This document shows, piece by piece, positions 1 to 5,652 of a stretch of 6,578 nt of DNA. The translations under genes were made by a program, and so were the position numbers. Each line of letters starts with the position of its first letter. The stretch's first letter is position 1. The stretch is from positions 1 to 6,578 of the forward strand of contig JAKRSE010000353.1 of the NCBI GenBank assembly GCA_022402505.1. The letters run 5' to 3'. The notes below the pieces were generated by a model that saw only the letters and a list, made by a program, of their open reading frames with translations, did no database searches and was not told the DNA's origin. This DNA is from Fimbriimonadaceae bacterium. Lineage in GTDB: Bacteria; Armatimonadota; Fimbriimonadia; Fimbriimonadales; Fimbriimonadaceae.

Positions 1-773
1 GGCGAAGCGCCGCCATCGCCGAACAAGCGTCCGAGTGGGTTTCCATGCAGAAGAAGATGGAGTCCTTGGCGAGGGTTCGGCCGGCCGTGGTCGAAGCGGG
101 CGACCGGGTGCAGGTCATGTCCGGTCGGGCCGATGAGATCGGCGCATTCGTGGACCGGATCGACGAGATCGCTCGACAGACGAACCTGCTCGCCCTCAAT
201 GCAGCGATCGAGGCGGCTCGGGCGGGCGAGTCGGGCAAGGGTTTCGCCGTGGTCGCCTCCGAGGTGCGGAACCTCGCCGAAAGCGCGGCTTCGGCCTCCG
301 CCGACATCGCCCGGGCTGTCGAACTGCTTCGGGAAGGCGCGGTCGGTGCGGCCCAGGGGATGGAGAAGATCGGAGTCGCATCCGATGAAGCGGTGGAGGC
401 CGCCGGTCTGGCGGCGGCCTGCCTGGAGGCGATCTCCCAGGAATCGACGGCGGCCGAGGGGGCTGCCGCCGAGAGCGCCCGGGCTGCCGAAGCCATCGCC
501 GTCCTAGCGCGACAGGCGGAGCAGGGCCTGGAAAGCGTCGCGGAGGGAGCTCAGGAGATGCAGGCGACGCTGGAGAACCTGGCCGCGGTGGCGGAAGAGA
601 ACTCGGCCGGCGCCCAGGAGATGTCGGCGTCCACCTCCGAGCTGGCGGCCCAGGCTCAGCAGGTCGCCGGGGGAGCGGCCTCGCTTCGAGACGAACTTGA
701 TGCCTTGACCGCCTCCTCGCAGAAGGTGAAGGCGGCCATCGAGCTCAGCGTGGAAGGCGGACGGGCCGCCTGA
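1..773 (+). CDS. Methyl-accepting chemotaxis protein, C-terminal cytoplasmic part (5'-truncated by window)
   Basis: This is a transducer that signals to the CheA kinase through CheW. The frame is open from base 3 to the TGA at 771-773 with no stop before the ATG at 45, so the gene starts off-window and that ATG is internal; sensor and membrane segments are not seen. Numbering from that Met, residues 40-75 form the hallmark hairpin tip (ARQTNLLALNAAIEAARAGE, then GKGFAVVASEVRNLAE). The rest is Ala/Glu-rich coiled coil. Near the C-terminus two overlapping segments fit the MCP methylation pattern (small-small-x-x-E/Q-E/Q-x-x-small-small): one centred on E184/E185, the other on Q191/E192, one heptad apart. 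The protein ends in GGRAA, so there is no CheR-tethering NWETF-type pentapeptide. It converges on the metallophosphoesterase gene with 7 nt between stops. The family is certain; the ligand is unknown. Confidence 0.95.
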   Translation, partial: RSAAIAEQASEWVSMQKKMESLARVRPAVVEAGDRVQVMSGRADEIGAFVDRIDEIARQTNLLALNAAIEAARAGESGKGFAVVASEVRNLAESAASASADIARAVELLREGAVGAAQGMEKIGVASDEAVEAAGLAAACLEAISQESTAAEGAAAESARAAEAIAVLARQAEQGLESVAEGAQEMQATLENLAAVAEENSAGAQEMSASTSELAAQAQQVAGGAASLRDELDALTASSQKVKAAIELSVEGGRAA

Positions 774-780
774 ACCTGGG

Positions 781-2322
781 TCAGCCTCCGATCCGCACGG
801 CGCGAACCGATGTGGAGACCTGACCGAACATGTCGGTGGACCGAACCTCGATCGGAACCGTCCCTTTCCAGCCGAGGCTGGAGATGGAAGCGGTCCAAAG
901 GTGGGGGCTGTTGATCGGCGCGGGCAGCGGTCGCCACGGGGCCTGCAGGGTCTGATCCCGCTCGAACATCGCCTGGTAGACGGGGTCCGGCTTCGGGGTC
1001 AGGGTCATCGCGGTCCACGGTCCGCCTCCCAGTCGCATCTCGACTCGGCTCTTCTCCGACCCCGCCCAGACATTTGCGGTCACCTCGATCGGAGCCCCGA
1101 CGGCGACCGTCTCAGGCGCATAGATCGCCATCTGTTCCGTGGCGGGCATTCCGGCTGCACGGAACTGAATCGTATAACTGTTGCCGTCAAAGCTGAACAG
1201 ACTCCAGCCATTCGGGGCTCCGTCCCGCATTGTCGTGGTGGGGATTCCTCGGTCATCCGGCCGGCCGCGCCACCAGCTGCCGCAGGCGGTCACGTTCACG
1301 ACGTGATGGTGGGGTTCCTTCAGGTGCTTTCCGTCGGTCAGGAACCGATGCTCGTGGAAGTGGGTGTGGGCGCTGACGCTGAGGGCGTGGGGGCGCGTGC
1401 CGATCAGGCGGAAGATCTCATCCTTGTCCTGGGTTCCATCCAGGGGGATGTGCATCATGAAGACCACCAGACGGTTCAGCGGCACGTCGCGGAGGTTGCG
1501 CTCCAGCCAGGTGAGCTGCCGTTCGCCGAACCGGCCGACGTAGCTGCCCCGATCCCCGGTCCGGCTCCAGTGGATGTTGTCCAGAACGACGAAATGGACA
1601 GGTCCGTGGTCGAAACTGTAATAGTTCGGTCCATAAATCCGGGTGAAAGTCTCGTCGCTCAGCTCGTCATTCGGGACGTCGAAGTTGATGTCGTGGTTGC
1701 CCAGGACGTTGTACCAGGGCAGGCCGAGCAGGGCGATGGCGCGGTTGTGGGGATCGAAGACGCTCAGGTCATCGAAGACGATATCTCCAAGGGTGACCCC
1801 GAATCTTGCCGTTTTCACCTCAGGGTTCCCGATCAGGGGCTCGATCACGTCGCGGGTCAGGTAGTCCACTTCGCGGACGTCCCGGCTCTGGGTGTCGCCG
1901 AAGAAGAGCGTGTGGAAGCGGCGCGGCTCCGGGGATCGGTGGAGGGGGAAGTCGATCGAGGCGGGAAGCGGGCCGGTCGGGGCGACTCCGGCATAGCGGA
2001 GGTTGGGCGGCGAGCCCTTGGGCTTGTGGACGTAGTAGAACTCCGGCAGGTTCAGATCGCTCACCGGGGTCATCCATCCCGTCGGCTTGATCACGAAGAT
2101 CGTCTCGTCATCGGTGACGGGCAGGCTCCATCGGCCGCGCGAGTCGGTCTTGGTGATCGTGTAGCCGTCCGAGACTCGGATTCCCGAGAGCCCCGGCTCG
2201 CCCGGGTCGCGTCGTTCGTTCCGGTTCAGGTCGTGGTAGACGGTCCCTCGGGCGGTCTCCAGCTGGGCGGCTGCCGTTCCGGCGAGGGCGGCCAGCGCGG
2301 CGGGGAGCAACAGTCGGCGCAT
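781..2322 (-). CDS. Exported calcineurin-like metallophosphoesterase with N-terminal Sdr-B-like and C-terminal accessory domains
   Basis: Predicted secreted or periplasmic metal-dependent phosphoesterase of 513 aa; the substrate is unknown. Residues 1-19 look like a signal peptide (MRRLLLPAALAALAGTAAA, cleavage probably before Q20). Residues about 24-75 (GTVYHDLNRNERRDPGEPGL) resemble the SdrD-B/carboxypeptidase-like beta domain that precedes the catalytic domain in the MetallophosN/MetallophosC-type architecture. The catalytic domain, about 137-330, has ordered PF00149 motifs: GDTQ (D143, Q145), GDIVFDD (D180, D184), GNHD (N209, H210), MMHIPL (H291) and AHTHFH (H319, H321). The first motif is Asp-x-Gln rather than the textbook Asp-x-His. 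The remaining ~150 residues are beta-rich, including NGWSLFSFDGNSY, fitting the C-terminal accessory domain. The ATG lies 36 nt downstream of the acetyltransferase stop; no strong Shine-Dalgarno is visible, only a weak GGACGG abutting the start. It is probably the last gene of the sigma-factor unit. I am sure of the family, not of the role. Confidence 0.93.
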   Translation of the reverse strand: MRRLLLPAALAALAGTAAAQLETARGTVYHDLNRNERRDPGEPGLSGIRVSDGYTITKTDSRGRWSLPVTDDETIFVIKPTGWMTPVSDLNLPEFYYVHKPKGSPPNLRYAGVAPTGPLPASIDFPLHRSPEPRRFHTLFFGDTQSRDVREVDYLTRDVIEPLIGNPEVKTARFGVTLGDIVFDDLSVFDPHNRAIALLGLPWYNVLGNHDINFDVPNDELSDETFTRIYGPNYYSFDHGPVHFVVLDNIHWSRTGDRGSYVGRFGERQLTWLERNLRDVPLNRLVVFMMHIPLDGTQDKDEIFRLIGTRPHALSVSAHTHFHEHRFLTDGKHLKEPHHHVVNVTACGSWWRGRPDDRGIPTTTMRDGAPNGWSLFSFDGNSYTIQFRAAGMPATEQMAIYAPETVAVGAPIEVTANVWAGSEKSRVEMRLGGGPWTAMTLTPKPDPVYQAMFERDQTLQAPWRPLPAPINSPHLWTASISSLGWKGTVPIEVRSTDMFGQVSTSVRAVRIGG

Positions 2323-2358
2323 CCGTCCAAGCTACCCAACCCGATTGTCAAAAAGAGG

Positions 2359-3105
2359 TCAAGAATCGGCGGTTTTCGGCTCGGGCAGAACGGCGGCGGG
2401 GTCGTGGCGAAGCAGATTGACCAGGGACTCGAAGGCGGGACGGGCATGGATCAGGAGTCCCCAGGGGCGGACCTCCAGGGCGCCCGCCTCCCGCAGCGGC
2501 GCCTCCAGCCGGGTGTAGTCCCGAGGCGTCTTCCAGGAATGGAGCCGCCAGGGATGAACCGTCTCTCGGCCAAGAAAATCGAGAACCGTGCAGGAAACAG
2601 GCTCAGACTGCAGCACATACGGAGAATTCGTCGCCTCCTCTGCCGCGTGGACCAGGGTGAGGGCATGGAGGGTGGCGCCGATCATCAGGACCCGGCCCTC
2701 CCCGGCGATGACCCGCCCCAGCGGGGATTGCGGGCCGATCGGGGTCTCGGTGGGGAGGAGCAGGGAGGCCTGCTCGCTCCAACCCAGGCCCCAGCCGATC
2801 CAGGAGTGGGTCGGGTGGAGGCTCCGCATCTGCGGGCCGAGCAGTTCGATCGCGGCCGAGGGGATCAGGCCGGTCCAGCAGGGGGTGGACCGACCGTCGA
2901 ACCGGGGAGGCCGGTCCGGGCCGTCTTCCGCCGAGCCGGTGAAGGTGGGAAAGAGGGTCCACCTCTCCCCCCGCGCCGCCTGAACCCAACGGACGAACTC
3001 CTCCGGCGACCCAAACCCGCGGCGAACCCCCCGATACCCAGAATGAATCGCCACCGGCCCCGCGAAGTCGAGGTCGGTGGCGAGATCAGCGAGTCCGGCC
3101 CTCAA
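2359..3105 (-). CDS. AAC(3)-family (antibiotic N-acetyltransferase-like) acyl-CoA transferase
   Basis: 248 aa, matching the aminoglycoside 3-N-acetyltransferase/YokD fold family (PF02522 type), whose members transfer an acetyl group from acetyl-CoA to amines. Family landmarks appear in order: an N-terminal LADL...GPVAIHSG segment (residues 5-23, like the usual L-x-ADL...D-x-V-x-VHSS), WTLFPTFTG (49-57), RFDGRSTP...TGLIPSAAIEL (68-88), RSLHPTHSWIGWG (94-106), IGPQSPLGRV (123-132) and GRVLMIGATLHALTLVHAAE (137-156). The usual length is about 265-275, so it is slightly short but not truncated. The start is TTG at 3103-3105; its last two bases are shared with the sigma-factor TGA, giving TTGA. 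A later GTG would cut into the conserved first strand, so TTG is the best choice. Real resistance activity cannot be inferred: many chromosomal relatives have other or unknown acceptors. Family call is firm; substrate unknown. Confidence 0.85.
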   Translation of the reverse strand: MRAGLADLATDLDFAGPVAIHSGYRGVRRGFGSPEEFVRWVQAARGERWTLFPTFTGSAEDGPDRPPRFDGRSTPCWTGLIPSAAIELLGPQMRSLHPTHSWIGWGLGWSEQASLLLPTETPIGPQSPLGRVIAGEGRVLMIGATLHALTLVHAAEEATNSPYVLQSEPVSCTVLDFLGRETVHPWRLHSWKTPRDYTRLEAPLREAGALEVRPWGLLIHARPAFESLVNLLRHDPAAVLPEPKTADS

Positions 3106-4301
3106 CTCTGGGGGTTGGGGGTGATGGTGAAGCCTTGGCTCTGGAGCTCCTGGCCGATGTGGCGGAGCTTCTTCATGGCTCGGAGTTCGATCTGGCGGAC
3201 TCGTTCTCGGGTGACGTTGAGGGCGGCTCCGACCTCTTCCAGGGTTCGCGAGCGGCCGTCGTCCAGTCCGAATCGGAGTCGGACGACGTCCTTCTCTCGG
3301 CTGGTGAGTCGGCCGAGGATCGAGTCGATCTCTTCCTTGCGCATCAGCTGCCAGGTGACGTCGCTGGGGGTCGGCATGTTGGTGCTGGGGACGAAGTCGC
3401 CGATGGCGCTGTTGTCCTTTTCACCGACCGGGGTTTCCAGCGAGAGGGGTTCGACGGCGACGCGCATCATCTCCTGAACCCGTTCGACGCTGAGCCCGAC
3501 CTTGGGGGCGATCTCTTCCGGCGTAGCTTCGCGATGCAGCTCCTGCTGGAGCTGATTGGCGGTCTTCATCACCTTGTTGATGTGTTCGGCGACGTAGACC
3601 GGGATTCGGACGGTGCGGCCCTGATTGATGATGGCCCGGGCGATGGCTCGCCGGATCCACCAGGTGGCGTAGGTGCTGAACCGGAATCCCTTGCGCCAGT
3701 CGAACTTTTCGACGGCTCGGATGAGTCCGAGGTTGCCTTCCTGGATAAGGTCGGCGAGGGGGATGCCTCGGGCGTTGTACTTCTTGGCGATGCTGACGAC
3801 CAGGCGGAGGTTCGATTCGATGAGCTGCTGCTTCGCCTGGGTTCCGATCTTCATGACGTCGCGTCGGTCGAAGTCGGTCCACTCGTAGTTGGTGGGGAAG
3901 TTCATCAGCTCGGCGACCTTCGGCCACTTGCCCTGTTCGGCCAGGTCCTTGGCCTGCACCTTCTTGGCAAGGTCCTCTTCCTGGGCGGGGGTGAGCAGGT
4001 GGGCGCGGCGGGTCTGCCGCATCCACATTTCCAGGTCTTCGCCTTCGTCGCGGCGCTCTTCTTCCTCCTCCTCCAGGTCGAGAAGCTCCTCTTCGTTGGG
4101 CTCGTCCTCACCTTCGGGCTCATCCATGACCATGTGCTTGGATGAGTCGACGAAGGTCTGGCGTCCGTGATTTCGGACGGTGATGGCCTTGCCCCGCTTC
4201 GCCTTGGGCTGGGAAGGAGCTTCGGCCTCGGTGCCGGGGGCGGAGCTTTCGGGGTTCAAGGTTGCGGGATCAGACATGGAGGAGGAGGACGGTTTGGCCA
4301 T
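3102..4301 (-). CDS. rpoD: RpoD/SigA-like sigma-70 RNA polymerase sigma factor
   Basis: Directs RNA polymerase to promoters; group 1 (primary) or a close group 2 relative. Numbered from the ATG at 4301 (399 aa): a disordered Ser/Pro/Lys leader (1-55); a very acidic stretch (60-91) with a run of Glu; region 1.2 (about 91-118, MWMRQTRRAHLLTPAQEEDL); a linker (about 119-152); region 2 (about 153-226: LIESNLRLVVSIAKKYNARG, LIQEGNLGLIRAVEKFDW, FRFSTYATWWIRRAIARAI); region 3 (about 227-304: NQGRTVRIPVYVAEHINK, then EPLSLETPVGEKDNS); region 4 (about 331-382: RLTSREKDVVRLRFGLDDG, TLEEVGAALNVTRERVRQIE). In region 2.4 the Gln and Thr of the E. coli WIRQAIT motif are Arg218 and Ala221. The start is uncertain: GTG 4313, ATG 4301 and ATG 4277 are all in frame and none has a Shine-Dalgarno sequence. 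The stop overlaps the acetyltransferase TTG. The rpoD symbol reflects primary-type regions 2-4; a group 2 paralogue is possible. Confidence 0.9.
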   Translation of the reverse strand: MAKPSSSSMSDPATLNPESSAPGTEAEAPSQPKAKRGKAITVRNHGRQTFVDSSKHMVMDEPEGEDEPNEEELLDLEEEEEERRDEGEDLEMWMRQTRRAHLLTPAQEEDLAKKVQAKDLAEQGKWPKVAELMNFPTNYEWTDFDRRDVMKIGTQAKQQLIESNLRLVVSIAKKYNARGIPLADLIQEGNLGLIRAVEKFDWRKGFRFSTYATWWIRRAIARAIINQGRTVRIPVYVAEHINKVMKTANQLQQELHREATPEEIAPKVGLSVERVQEMMRVAVEPLSLETPVGEKDNSAIGDFVPSTNMPTPSDVTWQLMRKEEIDSILGRLTSREKDVVRLRFGLDDGRSRTLEEVGAALNVTRERVRQIELRAMKKLRHIGQELQSQGFTITPNPQS

Positions 4302-4400
4302 TACGGGCGACACAAATTGACGGGGGCCTCAGCGGAACGAATCGGCTCGCTCTCGCCGGCGGTTGGCAGCGGGAGAGGTCGGTTTCGGCATGAGACTTTC

Positions 4401-4409
4401 AATGTAACA
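4401..4409 (-). promoter_or_regulatory. Candidate extended -10 element, proximal copy (TGTTACATT)
   Basis: Read on the - strand it is TGTTACATT, the second copy of the TGNTACATT element. It lies roughly 100 nt upstream of the ATG at 4301 in the most AT-rich part of the gap, preceded by GGGAAAAGTC. No -35-like hexamer is present at normal spacing. Of the two copies this is the better candidate for the main sigma-factor promoter because it is nearer the gene. Confidence 0.3.
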
Positions 4410-4419
4410 GACTTTTCCC

Positions 4420-4435
4420 GATTCGGACGCGAATC
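4420..4435. repeat. Short inverted repeat GATTCG-N4-CGAATC
   Basis: Two 6-bp arms, GATTCG and CGAATC, flank a 4-base centre (16 bp overall). The repeat lies 10 bp upstream, in the sigma-gene direction, of the proximal TGTTACATT element. It has no T run after it, so it is not a terminator; it could be an operator dyad in the region that would hold a -35 element. Function is inferred only from position. Confidence 0.25.
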
Positions 4436-4464
4436 CGACTTGGGAGATTGCAGGGTTCTGGGTC

Positions 4465-4480
4465 ACAAGCACCGTGCCAA
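4465..4480 (-). promoter_or_regulatory. Sigma-54-like -24/-12 sequence (weak)
   Basis: The - strand reads TTGGCACGGTGCTTGT. This fits the RpoN consensus YTGGCACGRNNNTTGCW with correct spacing through TTG, but the -12 GC is GT and the next base is G instead of A/T. The -12 GC is normally the least tolerant part of the element, so this may be chance. No activator gene or enhancer-like repeats are seen nearby. Confidence 0.12.
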
Positions 4481-4487
4481 TGTATCA
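4479..4487 (-). promoter_or_regulatory. Candidate extended -10 element, distal copy (TGATACATT)
   Basis: Read on the - strand it is TGATACATT, i.e. a TGN extension followed by TACATT, which matches TATAAT at four of six positions including the two most critical 5' T-A and the final T. No -35-like hexamer sits 16-18 bp upstream, as allowed for extended -10 promoters. It lies within an 11-bp sequence that recurs 78 bp downstream. Promoter function is inference only. Confidence 0.25.
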
Positions 4488-4491
4488 GGAC

Positions 4492-4501
4492 GTTCCGGAA
4501 C
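4492..4501. repeat. Perfect 10-bp palindrome GTTCCGGAAC
   Basis: GTTCCGGAAC equals its own reverse complement. It sits 5 bp upstream (in the sense of the sigma gene) of the distal TGATACATT element, a position where a repressor or activator could bind. It could be an operator half-pair, or chance in GC-rich DNA. I do not recognise it as a known operator. Confidence 0.25.
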
Positions 4502-4534
4502 CCGGTTCTGCTGCAAGGGCCCGTTGTCCTTCCG

Positions 4535-5626
4535 TCACCTTCCGCCCAGCCGCCGCAGTCGGTCGACTGCTTCAGCCATGCATCGTCCCAGCCGCTCGGC
4601 CGCTTCCCGGGTGTTGAACCGGCCGAAGCTGATGCGGACGGTGCCGCGGTTCCAGTCATCGGAGAGGCCGAGTCGGGAGAGGAGCAGGCTCGGTTCCGTG
4701 CCTCGGCTGCTGCAGGCGGCTCCGGTGGAGACCTGAAAGCCCTGGGCGTCCAGCTCTTCGGCGAGCGGCTGCGCTTCCAGACCCAGAAAGCTGACCGAAA
4801 GGATGAAGGGGCTGTTCTGGGTGTGGGCATTCAGCCTCAGGTCTGAGACGGACGTCAGCCCCTCCAGAACGGCCTCGCGGCAGTCGGCGGCAAGGCTCCG
4901 ATCCTCGCCCATGCGCTCCAGGGCGATGGCGGCGGCGGCGCCGAAGCCGACGATGGCCGGGACGTTCAGGGTCCCGCTGCGCAGGCCCATCTCCTGCCCG
5001 CCTCCTTTCAGCATCGGCGCCGGGGCCGATCCGCCGCGCAGGTGCATGGCGCCGATTCCCTTTGGTCCATACAGCTTGTGTGATGAAAAGCTGCCGAAAT
5101 CGTACCAATGGTCGTGAAGCGGCATCTTCCCGGCGGCCTGGGTGAGGTCGCGGTGGAGCCGGTCGGCTCCCGCGCCCGGATCCAGATCGGGGTCGAACCA
5201 GGCGCGCAGATCGGGGATGGCGCCGGTCTCGTTGTTCACCAGCACGACGCTGAGCAGGGAGGTTGGGCCGGCGGGGGAGGCGAGGGTCCAGCCGTGCGCC
5301 TCGGCCATCCGCCCCCCCGCGGCCCGGAAGGGCGCCTCGACCGAAGAGTGTTCGTAGGGACTGAAGACGGGCTGCGGATGCCCCCCGGCCAGCCAGTTGT
5401 TGGCTTCGGTTGCGCCGGAGGTGAAGACGATCTCGGCGGGGTCGTCGGCATCCACCAGCTCGGCGAGCCGCATCCGGGCGACCTCGACGGCGGCGGCGGC
5501 CCTCCTTCCCACTGAATGGAGAGAGGACGGATTGCCCCACTCATCCTTCAGCCAGGGCTCCATTTCCGCCCAGACTCCTGGGTCCAGCGGCGTGGTCGAG
5601 GCGTTGTCGAAGTAGCGGTCCCGCAT
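4535..5626 (-). CDS. Cysteine desulfurase, NifS/IscS-like PLP-dependent class V aminotransferase
   Basis: Removes sulfur from L-cysteine, giving alanine and an enzyme persulfide that feeds Fe-S cluster or tRNA thiolation pathways; cytosolic. 363 aa. Family motifs in order: YFDNASTTPLDP (5-16), GNPSSLHSVGR (31-41), FTSGATEANN (68-77), YEHSSVE with PLP-stacking H93, VNNETGAI (130-137), HRDLTQAAGK with D160 and Q163, SSHKLYGPKG with Schiff-base K184, GGGQEMGLRSGTLN (208-221), STGAACSS with catalytic C305, and RISFGRFNT (331-339). The Cys-loop context (AACSSRGTEPS) is group-I-like. Counting against E. coli IscS (H104, N155, D180, Q183, K206, C328), the H-to-N interval is about 12 residues shorter; the others are nearly equal. 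The ATG gives the normal MRDRYFDNAS start, with GGAG about 14 nt upstream; 26 nt separate it from the dehydrogenase stop, suggesting one transcript. No IscU, SufE-like or thiolase partner is in the window, so I give no specific symbol. Confidence 0.94.
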   Translation of the reverse strand: MRDRYFDNASTTPLDPGVWAEMEPWLKDEWGNPSSLHSVGRRAAAAVEVARMRLAELVDADDPAEIVFTSGATEANNWLAGGHPQPVFSPYEHSSVEAPFRAAGGRMAEAHGWTLASPAGPTSLLSVVLVNNETGAIPDLRAWFDPDLDPGAGADRLHRDLTQAAGKMPLHDHWYDFGSFSSHKLYGPKGIGAMHLRGGSAPAPMLKGGGQEMGLRSGTLNVPAIVGFGAAAAIALERMGEDRSLAADCREAVLEGLTSVSDLRLNAHTQNSPFILSVSFLGLEAQPLAEELDAQGFQVSTGAACSSRGTEPSLLLSRLGLSDDWNRGTVRISFGRFNTREAAERLGRCMAEAVDRLRRLGGR

Positions 5627-5652
5627 CGGTTGCTGCCGCTCCAGTATGGCCG

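Larger units (their letters stand above)
4302..4534 (-). promoter_or_regulatory. Intergenic control region upstream of the sigma-factor gene
   Basis: About 220-233 bp without a convincing gene, lying between the cysteine desulfurase stop and the sigma-factor start, and more AT-rich in its middle than the flanking genes. It holds two CTGNTACATTG elements, a 10-bp perfect palindrome, a 16-bp inverted repeat and a sigma-54-like sequence, each listed separately. A possible bulged hairpin with CTCTC/GAGAG ends lies at 4350-4377 in what would be the 5' leader. No clear rho-independent terminator follows the cysteine desulfurase, since no GC hairpin is followed by a T run, so read-through from the upstream genes remains possible. 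That this region carries the sigma-gene promoter is inferred from its length and these elements. Confidence 0.5.

Noticed and set aside
774..780. Bidirectional terminator between the convergent chemoreceptor and phosphoesterase genes
   Set aside because: The gap is 7 nt and I see no stable hairpin with a T run on either strand around it.
2346..2351. TTGACA (- strand) just upstream of the phosphoesterase gene, as a -35 box
   Set aside because: No -10-like hexamer lies 16-18 bp downstream (GGACGG at 17 bp), and the distance to the ATG is too short for a normal promoter and leader.
2341..2369. CCGATT...AATCGG inverted repeat with a T-rich centre after the acetyltransferase stop, as a terminator
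   Set aside because: Arms are only 6 bp with a 17-nt loop, and the T run is inside the loop instead of after the stem, so it does not fit a rho-independent terminator.
901..3477. An 858-codon open frame on the + strand spanning three - strand genes
   Set aside because: It lies in exact antisense register with the phosphoesterase and acetyltransferase codons. In that register stops arise only opposite TTA, CTA and TCA codons, which these high-GC genes avoid. Its translation is low-complexity and matches no family I know, while the - strand proteins have clear motifs.
3135..4145. A 336-codon + strand open frame opposite the sigma factor
   Set aside because: Same antisense-register effect; the sigma-factor reading frame carries all conserved regions.
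4399..4830. A 143-codon - strand frame over the end of the cysteine desulfurase and into the gap
   Set aside because: It is an out-of-frame reading of the cysteine desulfurase 3' end; the in-frame product carries the catalytic Cys loop and the RISFGRFNT motif.
5108..5515. A 135-codon + strand frame opposite the cysteine desulfurase
   Set aside because: Antisense register shadow of a high-GC gene with no recognisable protein features.
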